Source of the DNA: an uncultured Bacteroidales bacterium
GTDB taxonomy: Bacteria; Bacteroidota; Bacteroidia; Bacteroidales; UBA932
NCBI GenBank assembly: GCA_944323805.1
Contig: CALUTW010000004.1
Location: 62,001-126,000 of the forward strand
Direction: 5' to 3'
DNA: 64,000 nucleotides
Shown: one piece after another, positions 26,268 through 34,480 of the stretch
Layout of the letters: the number at the start of each line of letters is the position of its first letter
Position numbering within the stretch: position 1 is the stretch's first letter
Notes under the pieces: model-generated
What the model was told of the DNA's origin: nothing
What the model saw: the letters and a program-made list of their open reading frames with translations, nothing else
Database searches by the model: none
Translations under genes and position numbers: made by a program

Positions 26268-27401
26268 ATGAAGTTCCGGAGAAAATTATTTTTAGCGACG
26301 GCGGTACTCTCTGCCGTTGCGGCGATGATATCCTGCAAGAAAGACGAGGAGACAGGCTCATCCCTGCCTTCACTGGACAATGTCCCGAGATTCGAGGTCG
26401 ACAGCTACGTCAAATGCGGGACAAAGGTTGTCTTTACCCCGACAAAGGTAACCAATGCGACAGGGGCGGAGGTCAAGTACAAGTGGAGCATCACAAGAGG
26501 CTCCGATACAGTGATGTCGAGCAGGGAATCAGAAGAGGATGACGGGATGAGCCTTGAGTTCGTCTTCGAAGGTGCAGTGGCCACGGATACGCTCTGCAAC
26601 TTCATCATAACCTGTGCAGCTGAGGCGACAGGATACTACGGGACCAGTTTCTCCAAGGTCGTGACCACGGTAAGCGATAAATCCCTTGTATCCGAAGGCG
26701 ATGCACCGGGGCTTGCATATGGCATTACCACAGGCACCGTGACTGCCGATGACGGCAAGACCGCATACGGCACCATAAAGGCCGGAGGGCTGGAATGGCT
26801 TGCAGAGAACATCCACTTTTCCGGAACGGCAGGTGCCGTGACAGGTGTCGCACTCGAGGAAGCCGAGGATGCCTCTGACATATTCGGCCGCTTTTATACA
26901 TGGGACGAGGCACAGACCGCATGCGCTTCCCTCGGCACGGAATGGAGGGTCCCTGCAATAAGCGACTGGGACAGTTTCCTGACGATGCTCATGGATGGCG
27001 AGGGAGATTCCCAGTCCGATGCTGAAGACAGCCCTGTCGTATGGGAGGGTGTAACAGGCAAGCTGATGACGAATGCCTTCTTCAACGGTGTCAGGATGTG
27101 GGAATACTGGCCGGATGTGGACATCACGAATGAAACCGGATTCGGGATAATCCCTACAGGACTTGCGACTGTTGTCGACAACAGCTCCCTGACAGACGGT
27201 GCTTCCGGCAACAATACAGACAGGATATATTCATTTACCAGATTCGGCGAATATGCCGGGTTCTGGGTCGGGGAGGAATACCCGCAGAAAGAGAACAGCG
27301 CGTACTACTTGTATTTCTGGGATGAAAACCCGAACATGAGGCTGAATTATGTGGACAAGGGAAGCCTTGCCCTGCCTGTACGCTGCGTAAGGGACATATA
27401 G
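26268..27401 (+). CDS. FISUMP-domain surface lipoprotein
   Basis: Exported lipoprotein of 377 aa: signal ending MISCKKDEETG with the lipidated Cys at residue 23. An N-terminal Ig-like/PKD-type region (about 45-140, VVFTPTKVTNATGAEVKYKW) is followed by a FISUMP domain (about 160-377), recognised by GLEWLAENIHF, FGRFYTWDEAQTACASLGTE, WRVPAISDWDSFL and the final LALPVRCVRDI. Such lipoproteins are often adhesin- or pilus-like surface proteins of unknown role. ATG 26268 is chosen over GTG 26262. A CATCTTTG at 26227-26234 is only a poor -7 box. It is a lone gene; the next gene is 77 nt away. Confidence 0.8.
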   Translation: MKFRRKLFLATAVLSAVAAMISCKKDEETGSSLPSLDNVPRFEVDSYVKCGTKVVFTPTKVTNATGAEVKYKWSITRGSDTVMSSRESEEDDGMSLEFVFEGAVATDTLCNFIITCAAEATGYYGTSFSKVVTTVSDKSLVSEGDAPGLAYGITTGTVTADDGKTAYGTIKAGGLEWLAENIHFSGTAGAVTGVALEEAEDASDIFGRFYTWDEAQTACASLGTEWRVPAISDWDSFLTMLMDGEGDSQSDAEDSPVVWEGVTGKLMTNAFFNGVRMWEYWPDVDITNETGFGIIPTGLATVVDNSSLTDGASGNNTDRIYSFTRFGEYAGFWVGEEYPQKENSAYYLYFWDENPNMRLNYVDKGSLALPVRCVRDI

Positions 27402-27478
27402 GGGAATTGATTTAATCCAAGCTGCTGCCCTATCGGGGTACAACATGATAATAAAACCAAATTCAAAATAATTTTGAC

Positions 27479-28069
27479 ATGAAAAAAGGTACAACGGCAA
27501 TTATTATAATAGCCGCAATTGCAGTAATACTCTTCTTCTGGGTAAAAGGTGCATATAACGGGCTTGTAAAGGCTGACGAGCAGGTAAGTGCGGCTTGGGC
27601 ACAGGTAGAGAACGTATATCAGCGCAGGGCAGACCTGATACCTAATCTCGTTGCCACTGTAAAGGGATATGCGGAACATGAGTCGTCCACTCTCGAAAGC
27701 GTGATGGCTGCAAGGGCCAGGGCGACACAGATGACAGTAGATGCATCGGACCTCAATGCAGAATCGATAGCAGAATACCAGGATGCCCAGGGCGAGCTGA
27801 GCCAGGCCCTCGGACGGCTGCTGATGATAACGGAGAACTATCCGGACCTGAAGGCCAACCAGAATTTCCGCGACCTGCAGGCGCAGCTGGAAGGCACAGA
27901 GAACAGGATTGCAACAGAAAGGATGAAGTTCAACGAGACTGCAAGGGCCTACAACACGATGGTGCGCAGTTTCCCGAAGAACATAATAGCATCCATGTTC
28001 AATTTCGACACCAAGGGATACTTCAAGGCAGAGGAAGGTGCCGAGACAGCTCCGGAAGTGAAATTCTGA
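27479..28069 (+). CDS. lemA: LemA family protein
   Basis: Inner-membrane anchored coiled protein of 196 aa: N-terminal helix KGTTAIIIIAAIAVILFFWV (residues 3-22), then the LemA signature AYNGLVKADEQVSAAWAQVE, VYQRRADLIPNLVATVKGYA, and FNETARAYNTMVRSFPKNII. The exterior part is a long helical bundle. It is followed by two TPM-domain genes, a conserved partnership; the family role remains unclear to me. Confidence 0.93.
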   Translation: MKKGTTAIIIIAAIAVILFFWVKGAYNGLVKADEQVSAAWAQVENVYQRRADLIPNLVATVKGYAEHESSTLESVMAARARATQMTVDASDLNAESIAEYQDAQGELSQALGRLLMITENYPDLKANQNFRDLQAQLEGTENRIATERMKFNETARAYNTMVRSFPKNIIASMFNFDTKGYFKAEEGAETAPEVKF

Positions 28070-28081
28070 TACCCCCGTACA

Positions 28082-28537
28082 ATGAAAGCCAAGGACCTGC
28101 TCTCCCCGGAGGAACAGAGCCATGTGACGGCAGCCATCAGGCAGGCCGAGCTGGGCACGTCCGGAGAAATACGGATACATATCGATGACAGATGTACCGG
28201 AGACCCGGTCAGGAAGGCCGAAGCCGTATTCAGATATCTGAAGATGGACAGGACAGAGCTCCGCAACGGAGTCCTGATATATGTTGCATGCCAGTCGAAA
28301 GTCTTTGCCATAATCGGGGACAAAGGCATCAATGATGCGGTCCCGGCCGGATTCTGGGATGATGTAATCGCAGTAATGAAAGCGAAGTTCTCTTCCGGAC
28401 ATTTCGCCGAAGGACTTTCCGGGGCAGTACTGATGGCCGGAGAAAAACTCAAGGAACATTTCCCTTACTGCGACGGGGATGTGAATGAACTGCCGGATGA
28501 AATCTCATTCGGGGAAGAGAAGCACCAGGATGCCTGA
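28082..28537 (+). CDS. TPM domain protein
   Basis: Soluble protein of 151 aa, almost all one TPM_phosphatase fold: SPEEQSHVTAAIRQAELGTS at the start, GEIRIHIDDRC, FRYLKMDRTELRNGVLIYVA and AIIGDKGINDAVPAGFW. No signal peptide or membrane segment. It lies between LemA (12 nt) and a secreted TPM protein (24 nt). The name reflects proteins implicated in photosystem repair in plants; the activity in bacteria is uncertain. Confidence 0.85.
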   Translation: MKAKDLLSPEEQSHVTAAIRQAELGTSGEIRIHIDDRCTGDPVRKAEAVFRYLKMDRTELRNGVLIYVACQSKVFAIIGDKGINDAVPAGFWDDVIAVMKAKFSSGHFAEGLSGAVLMAGEKLKEHFPYCDGDVNELPDEISFGEEKHQDA

Positions 28538-28561
28538 TCTTGCCCGCTCAAACAAACGACT

Positions 28562-29359
28562 ATGACAAGGAATCTCTTCCGATACGGCATCGCAGCCACG
28601 CTTCTGCTATGGACGACAGTATGTCTCGCCATTCCGGCAAGGCCGGAGCCACCGAGACTCGTAAATGATTTTGCAGGGCTGTTCTCCGCATCACAGGCCA
28701 TGCGCCTGGAACAGGTGCTGACTTCATTCGATGACTCGACATCCAACCAGATTGCCGTGGTTACCGTCAATGACCTGGAGGGCTATTCCCCGGCTGAATA
28801 CGGGACAAGGATAGGGCTTCAGTGGGGCGTCGGCTCGGAAAAATTCGACAATGGCATCATAGTGCTCGTAAAGCCGAAGACCCGAGACTCGAACGGGCAG
28901 GTAAACATAAGTGTCGGATACGGGCTTGAAGGGGCAATCCCCGATGCCTATGCCAAGAGAATCATAGACAACGAGATGATTCCACGCTTCGCGGAAGGGG
29001 ACTATTTCGGCGGAGTCGCGGCAGGATGTGCAGTGCTGATGAAACTGGCGTCAGGGGAGATTTCTGAGCCTGACAGCGGGGACAACGATGACCTCGGAGG
29101 AGTCATTGCTCTCCTGTTGCTGATAATATTCATCATAACCGTGGCCTCGGTATTCGGAAGGAAAGGCGGCGGGCACAACAACAGGGGAAATGGAGGCGGC
29201 CCTGACCTTCTCGATGCACTGATCATCGGAAGTCTGCTCAACAGCAGCGGGCACCACCGGTCAGGAGGCGGATGGAGCAGCTCCGGAGGCGGATTCGGTG
29301 GTTTCGGTGGATTCGGTGGCGGAAGCTTCGGAGGAGGCGGAGCATCAGGCTCATGGTAA
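28562..29359 (+). CDS. Membrane-anchored TPM domain protein, YgcG-like, with Gly-rich tail
   Basis: 265 aa. Signal peptide (RYGIAATLLLWTTVCLAIPA), a TPM domain in the periplasm (about 35-165; GLFSASQAMRLEQVLTSFDD, GVGSEKFDNGIIVLVK, GLEGAIPDAYAKRIIDNEMI), one membrane helix (IALLLLIIFIITVASVFG, about 182-200), and a cytosolic tail rich in Gly, Ser and Phe (positions 208-265, e.g. GGFGGFGGFGGGSFGGG). This architecture is typical of YgcG proteins linked to LemA. The Gly-rich tail is seen; its role is unknown. Confidence 0.88.
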   Translation: MTRNLFRYGIAATLLLWTTVCLAIPARPEPPRLVNDFAGLFSASQAMRLEQVLTSFDDSTSNQIAVVTVNDLEGYSPAEYGTRIGLQWGVGSEKFDNGIIVLVKPKTRDSNGQVNISVGYGLEGAIPDAYAKRIIDNEMIPRFAEGDYFGGVAAGCAVLMKLASGEISEPDSGDNDDLGGVIALLLLIIFIITVASVFGRKGGGHNNRGNGGGPDLLDALIIGSLLNSSGHHRSGGGWSSSGGGFGGFGGFGGGSFGGGGASGSW

Positions 29360-29366
29360 ATCCCTG

Positions 29367-30044
29367 TCAGCGCAAATCCGTGACTATATAGTCATCGCCC
29401 AGACCTGTCTCGTCGAAAGAATAACGTGAAGTGTCTTCTTCTGCAGAAGCAATCCCGAAGCCGGATATCGTCATATCCATGACCGAACCGTCATGCATTC
29501 CCAGGACTACGCGTGAAGGAGCACGGAATGATGCACCGGAGGCGGATACTGATATTTCCGGGCTGAAAGTCAGCCTGACAGAACTTATCTGCCCCATATC
29601 GGCTGCAGGCACCAGCGTGATTTCATCGGCGGCAGCACTGTCTGACTGCCCCGGCTCAACCTCAAATGCATCAGTGATATTACCGAGAATCAACGCAGGA
29701 TTGGCAAGATAATCCGGACGCCCGGCATCAAAGGACTCGGCGACGGCTTCCATTGCGGACCGGTCTATTGTCCACCTGCTCTTCCCGTCACAGTATATTT
29801 CCAGCCCGTTACCCTTCATGATGAATGAGTTACCCTGAAAACGGACAGAGCCGGCCCCCGACAGCACAGGCCCGGACACCGGAGTAAAGCGGTATGTATA
29901 GTCGAATGTGACACTTGATGATGCCATCGCAGAGACAAGACGGTCAAGCGTCCCGGCATGGGCCATGATACCGGCATTGCCGGCCGATACCGATACGGCA
30001 CATGAGGCGACTGCGGAAATAATGGTTACAAGTATCCTGTGCAT
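29367..30044 (-). CDS. LolA-like outer-membrane lipoprotein carrier family protein
   Basis: Periplasmic protein of 225 aa with a signal peptide (MHRILVTIISAVASCAVSVS). The fold is that of LolA: repeated beta-strands with GAGSVRFQGNSFIMKGNGLE and YCDGKSRWTIDRS, the latter matching the LolA-family YDGK-W stretch. LolA carries lipoproteins across the periplasm; remote members of the family may have other roles, so this is called LolA-like. It lies 19 nt downstream of ftsK, as is usual in Bacteroidales, and is convergent with the TPM operon (7 nt gap). Confidence 0.82.
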   Translation of the reverse strand: MHRILVTIISAVASCAVSVSAGNAGIMAHAGTLDRLVSAMASSSVTFDYTYRFTPVSGPVLSGAGSVRFQGNSFIMKGNGLEIYCDGKSRWTIDRSAMEAVAESFDAGRPDYLANPALILGNITDAFEVEPGQSDSAAADEITLVPAADMGQISSVRLTFSPEISVSASGASFRAPSRVVLGMHDGSVMDMTISGFGIASAEEDTSRYSFDETGLGDDYIVTDLR

Positions 30045-30063
30045 AATATATCTGTTGAGAATG

Positions 30064-32559
30064 CTATTCCGGCTTCAGGAAAGCCTTAAGGATAGGGTCA
30101 AGGCTGTCGAAATCGGACACGAGCACCTGTCTCGGCTTCGACCCCTCCTGAGGGCCGACAATCCCGGCGGACTCAAGCTGGTCCATGACCCGTCCTGCAC
30201 GGGCATATCCCATCCCGAGCTTTCTCTGGAGAGTGGATGTGGAACCGACCTGCATGAGGACCACAAGCCGTGCGGCATCCTCAAAGAGAGGGTCAAGCTT
30301 CTGCATGTCGACAAGCTCTCCCCCGCCTGAAGGCTCTCCGTCGGCGGCCGGAGGCACAGGCAGATAATATGGAGTGGAATATGCCTCCTTATAGCCGGTC
30401 TGATTCCCTATGAATTCCGTTATCTGTTTTATCTCCTTGTCCACGAATGCACATTGCATCCTCTCCATCTCGACCCCGGCATAGTAAAGCATGTCCCCTC
30501 GCCCGATGAGTTTCTCCGCTCCCGGGGAATCAAGTATGGTACCCGAATCTGTCCTTGTCACGACACGGAATGCAATCCTTGTCGGGAAGTTGGTCTTGAT
30601 CAGACCTGTAATGACATCTACCGACGGCCTCTGGGTTGCGATTATGACATGGATACCTGCCGCGCGGCCTTTCTGCGCCAGACGCACGATGGACGTCGTG
30701 ACACTCCGGGCAATCGCCTTGCTGTCGCCCCCTGTCCCGCCTGTCATTATCAGGTCGGCATATTCGTCTATCACAACGACAATGTACGGCAGGAACCTGT
30801 GTCCTTCGGTCGGAAGCAGGTAGCGGTCCCTGTACTTGTTGTTGTACTCCTTGATATTACGTACCTCGGCCTTGCTTATCAGATGATAGCGTTCATCCAT
30901 CTCCAGACAGAGCGACCGCAGTATCTCTTCCGCATGCTTCGGCTTCTTGACTATGGCATTGTCCATCTCGTCCTGCTCGCTTACAGCGCTCGGAAGCACG
31001 GCCAGATAATGCCTTATCAGCTTGGAGTACAGGGTAAACTCGACCATCTTAGGGTCTATGAAGACAAATTTAAGCTCTGACGGGTGCTTCGAATACAGCA
31101 GTGAGGTAATGATGACATTCAGTCCGACGGACTTTCCCTGCTTGGTTGCACCGGCAATCAGGAGATGCGGGGACTCCGCAAGGTCGAACACCTTGACCTT
31201 GTTGGTAATGGTAGCCCCGATAGCCACCGGCAGTTCATACTTCGTGTTTCTGAACGCATCGTCGTTGAGCATGTACTTCAGCGGGACAATGGACGGCCTG
31301 TCGTTCGGGACCTCTATGCCTACAGCATCCTCCAGCGTGACCACGCGGACCCCTTTGGCCCCGAGGGAAAGCGCAATATCCTCTTCAAGGCTCCTGATGG
31401 ACGATATCTTGACGCCTTTTGCAGGGACAATCTTGTATAATGTGACAGTCGGACCTACACAGGCGGAGACTTTCTCTACCTGTATCTTATAGCTCATCAG
31501 CGTAGCCCTGATCTTGTTGTTGTTGCGCTCAAGCTCCTCATCGGATACTTCGTGCCGGCCCTCCTGATAGTCATTCAGCAGGTCAAGCCCCGGGAAGCGG
31601 TAATTCTCAAGGTCCTCCCTGTTGTCTATGCGGGGCAGGTCGCGCTTCACTTCGGATGCAAGCTCTGTCTTTATCACTTCAAGGCCCGGCTCTTCCTGAG
31701 GCAATTCCTCAGCTGCGGAATCCGGTGCATCCGGTCCCGTCTCAGCATGAACTGCCTCACTCCAGGGACCATCTGAAGCTGCCCCTGAACCCTGGATATC
31801 TTCTATCTCTTCCACGGCAATGCCGTCATCGTGGGCAGCGTCTTCATCCTCATCCTGGACAATGACTTCCGACATGTCTTCCGCAGCAAGACTGTCGGTC
31901 CTCACATTTACGGTCTCCTGCAAAGGCTTCCTGTCAAACAGGGAAAGCATCCATCCGGAGAACCTGCTGCTTGAATACAGCAACCATGCGACTATGAAGA
32001 TGAGTATCAGGAGGAACGTCACAGGCTTGCCTACAAGGTTGGATGACCATGAAGCTATTGCCGCCCCGCAGTCGCCCCCGAGACCACCGCCGAATGCCGT
32101 ATCATTCCCGAAAAGCCCAGACACGAACGACAGGAGGACCGATACGATGACTGCCCCTGAAACAGTCACAAGGAAGGCCTTTACGACTCCCGTACGCCGT
32201 TGTCCGAACAGCAGCCTTGCCGCAATTACCGCAAGCAGGAGCACGAATGCAAAACTGCCGAGCCCCAGGAACCTTGCCACAAGGAAATGCCCCCAGCGGT
32301 ATCCGAGCTTGCCGGCAGAATTGTGAACCTCCGTATCCTCGCTCATCATATCAGGCTCCGAAAGAAGGCTCTGGTCGGCTTTCCATGTAAACAGATACGA
32401 CAGGACCGCAATAAATGTAAACACGGCAAAGGCGGCCACAAGCAGACCCGCGACCTTGACTATCTTCTTCCGTTTTTCATCATCGATCCTGAAGACCGAC
32501 AGGAACGCAGGCTTATGCTCCCCGCGCCTGTCACTTTCCCTTTTCTTTCTTGCCGGCAT
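30064..32559 (-). CDS. ftsK: DNA translocase FtsK
   Basis: Septal DNA pump that helps chromosome segregation and dimer resolution. 831 aa: N-terminal membrane anchor with about four helices (residues 32-190), an acidic linker (about 215-300), the RecA-like motor (about 340-745) with Walker A LIAGATKQGKSVGLN and Walker B YIVVVIDEYADLIM, the motor segment HVIIATQRPSVDVITGLIKT, and the C-terminal winged-helix gamma domain (about 765-831; STLQRKLGMGYARAGRVMDQ) that reads KOPS sites. Between DUF4290 (22 nt) and the lolA-like gene (19 nt). Confidence 0.97.
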   Translation of the reverse strand: MPARKKRESDRRGEHKPAFLSVFRIDDEKRKKIVKVAGLLVAAFAVFTFIAVLSYLFTWKADQSLLSEPDMMSEDTEVHNSAGKLGYRWGHFLVARFLGLGSFAFVLLLAVIAARLLFGQRRTGVVKAFLVTVSGAVIVSVLLSFVSGLFGNDTAFGGGLGGDCGAAIASWSSNLVGKPVTFLLILIFIVAWLLYSSSRFSGWMLSLFDRKPLQETVNVRTDSLAAEDMSEVIVQDEDEDAAHDDGIAVEEIEDIQGSGAASDGPWSEAVHAETGPDAPDSAAEELPQEEPGLEVIKTELASEVKRDLPRIDNREDLENYRFPGLDLLNDYQEGRHEVSDEELERNNNKIRATLMSYKIQVEKVSACVGPTVTLYKIVPAKGVKISSIRSLEEDIALSLGAKGVRVVTLEDAVGIEVPNDRPSIVPLKYMLNDDAFRNTKYELPVAIGATITNKVKVFDLAESPHLLIAGATKQGKSVGLNVIITSLLYSKHPSELKFVFIDPKMVEFTLYSKLIRHYLAVLPSAVSEQDEMDNAIVKKPKHAEEILRSLCLEMDERYHLISKAEVRNIKEYNNKYRDRYLLPTEGHRFLPYIVVVIDEYADLIMTGGTGGDSKAIARSVTTSIVRLAQKGRAAGIHVIIATQRPSVDVITGLIKTNFPTRIAFRVVTRTDSGTILDSPGAEKLIGRGDMLYYAGVEMERMQCAFVDKEIKQITEFIGNQTGYKEAYSTPYYLPVPPAADGEPSGGGELVDMQKLDPLFEDAARLVVLMQVGSTSTLQRKLGMGYARAGRVMDQLESAGIVGPQEGSKPRQVLVSDFDSLDPILKAFLKPE

Positions 32560-32581
32560 CTGACACTGTCCCGATTAAAGA

Positions 32582-33271
32582 TTATTTCCTCTGGTTTTTC
32601 TGCCGGACATTCTTCTGACGCATGTTCCCGTTCCTGGACTTGACCGGATTAAGTCCCGGACGGGAATAGGACATCTCCGAAGACACCTTCGACAGCCTCA
32701 GCCCCTCCGGCACACGTATCCTGTAGTCCGACAGCTTCTCGATATCCTGGAAAATCGTCTCGTCCGCCACGGAATCCTTGTTCCATATCAGATACTGCTG
32801 ACGCATGTATATGGCAAGGGAACGTATCATGGCAGTCTTGTCATCCCCTTCCTCCATTCCGGCTATAAGCTCGATAATGCTCTCTATGTTCCTTCCGTAA
32901 TGAGTGGCCTTGATAGGCTTGCGCTTTACCGGTATCATTGCCGGAGGCGTCTCGAGCCTCGACTTCTCGGGCATCGGATATGGGGCATCTATGTCAAGGT
33001 CGAACCCTGATATCATATAGAGATGGTCCCAGAGCTTCTGCTCATAGTTCTCCTGGCTGTGTACCTGGGTATTCAGTATCTCCATTACCTTGACCACCGC
33101 CTCGGCCTGCTCGTCCCTCTTTGCCTTGTTCGGGATGGCCCTGACCTTGTCGACCATCTTCTGCACATTCCTCCCGTACTCCGGCATGAGCAGCTTTTCC
33201 CTCTGTGTATTATAGTCCAGACCCGTATCTTCGCGTCCGGTCATGATCTCTTCCTGGTGTCCGTTTTCCAT
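32582..33271 (-). CDS. DUF4290 domain protein
   Basis: Cytosolic protein of 229 aa of a Bacteroidota family of unknown role: LDYNTQREKLLMPEYGRNVQ, VNTQVHSQ-like LNTQVHSQENYEQKLWDHLY, MIPVKRKPIKATHYGRNIES, AIYMRQQYLIWNKDSVADE. The last 25 residues are basic and Asn/Gln/Lys-rich, which suggests nucleic-acid contact. First gene of the DUF4290-ftsK-lolA operon. Confidence 0.85.
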   Translation of the reverse strand: MENGHQEEIMTGREDTGLDYNTQREKLLMPEYGRNVQKMVDKVRAIPNKAKRDEQAEAVVKVMEILNTQVHSQENYEQKLWDHLYMISGFDLDIDAPYPMPEKSRLETPPAMIPVKRKPIKATHYGRNIESIIELIAGMEEGDDKTAMIRSLAIYMRQQYLIWNKDSVADETIFQDIEKLSDYRIRVPEGLRLSKVSSEMSYSRPGLNPVKSRNGNMRQKNVRQKNQRK

Positions 33272-33293
33272 AACTGTAGTCTTTTACAACTTG

Positions 33294-33326
33294 CAAAGAT
33301 ACTTGGAAAAATCCAGAATGATGAAA
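33294..33326 (-). promoter_or_regulatory. Promoter for the DUF4290-ftsK-lolA operon
   Basis: Minus strand: TTTC (33326-33323), 21 nt, TATCTTTG (33301-33294). It has the same form as the promoter at 6940-6972 and lies 22 nt before the ATG at 33271. Confidence 0.6.
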
Positions 33327-33392
33327 ATATCCTGAAGTTTCGGAGAAAATAATTTTACCGGACAACATTTCTACACTTTCATGAAATTCCGG

Positions 33393-33996
33393 TTAAAGCA
33401 ACACATCCCCGGTGTTGTAGTTTTCAATATATATGGTCAGCATATCCGGCAGCGGAAACTCAGTGATGTCTATCAGACCGTTGGTCCAGCACTCGACTGC
33501 TTCGGGGTCATCTATATGCTCCACTATGAAATGATTGTCCTCCATACGTACCATCTGATTCGGACGCAGGATATACACCTCGTCGGAACTGATCTTGTTC
33601 GAGACTTTTATCGAGCCCCTCAGCAAGGCTGCCGAGAAGTCCTGTGTCTTCTCGTCGACAAGCACATTGAACCTTGTCCCGAGGACAGATATCGATGAAT
33701 TGTATGTCTCCACATTGAAAGGGCGCTGATTTACGTGAGAATACCGCCGGGTACTCCAGTTCAGTACCGGCATTGAGCCAGAGTTTTCATGTACGTGATT
33801 TCACATGTCCTGCACGGCGGGCTGCAGCATGCCCTGAATCGCTGTGAACAACCATTCCTTCGTACAGGAAATGGGCATCGGCATATTGCCGGGCATGACT
33901 TCCGTCCGGGTCATCGGCAAGCCAAGACCTGACAGCGTTCTCCTCCTCGGGAGTGGCCGCACATTTCAGATATTTTATCAGGAGATATGTGTCCAT
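33393..33996 (-). pseudogene. Decayed FecR anti-sigma factor
   Basis: Two open pieces on the minus strand together give parts of a FecR protein. The first (33996-33787) is the cytoplasmic sigma-binding N-terminus (MDTYLLIKYLKCAATPEEEN). The second, in another frame (33773-33393), starts in the middle of the FecR beta domain (RPFNVETYNSSISVLGTRFN) and stops before the usual C-terminus. The membrane helix and about 100 residues around it are missing, with a frame change between the pieces. The intact FecR at 58,907 shows what is lost. Divergent from the sigma relic, as a normal pair would be (148 nt gap). Confidence 0.82.
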
Positions 33997-34144
33997 CTTT
34001 TCTGCTTATTCCTGCAAACTATATATACAACACGCCACGGGAAAAGGAGGACCCCGCGAAAATGAAGAAAAATTAAAATTTTGTTAATCACGAATTATTA
34101 TTCTGTTCGGACATTTGGATGTAAATGCCGTCCCTTTGAATGCG

Positions 34145-34480
34145 ATGACAGAAAAGACCATTACTGCTCAGGAGTTCAGCCGGCTGTTCATAAGATACAG
34201 GGACAGATTTGTCTCTGTGGCAATGTCATACATTCGTGATGAAGTGGTTGCGGAAGACATTGTGGCCGAGAGCTTTACAAATTTCTGGGACAGCCGGGAC
34301 ATCTTCCTGTCAAGCCGCTTCGAAAACCTGACATACAACGAGATAGCGGAGAAATACAATATTACCCCGAGAAAAGTGAAAAGGGAGATACAGCATGTTC
34401 TTGAAATCATGCGTACCTCCCTCAAGGATTATCTGCCTCTGCTTATCCTTCTATATGTTATCTCCGGGAAACTGAACTGA
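34145..34480 (+). pseudogene. ECF sigma factor remnant with internal in-frame deletion
   Basis: 111 codons from ATG 34145. Residues 1-47 are the start of sigma region 2 of a Bacteroidota ECF factor (FSRLFIRYRDRFVSVAMSYI, ...AEDIVAESFTNFWDSRDIF); from residue 50 the sequence jumps to region 4 (SRFENLTYNEIAEKYNITPR). The rest of region 2, the linker and the start of region 4.1 are absent, about 70-80 residues compared with normal members of about 180-190 aa. It cannot bind core RNA polymerase and DNA normally. Its 3' end overlaps the convergent GH92 gene by 23 nt. Confidence 0.82.

Noticed and set aside
27469..27476. TAATTTTG, a perfect -7 box, just before lemA
   Set aside because: It ends 2 nt before the certain lemA ATG; transcription would start inside the coding sequence. 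Likely chance in AT-rich DNA.
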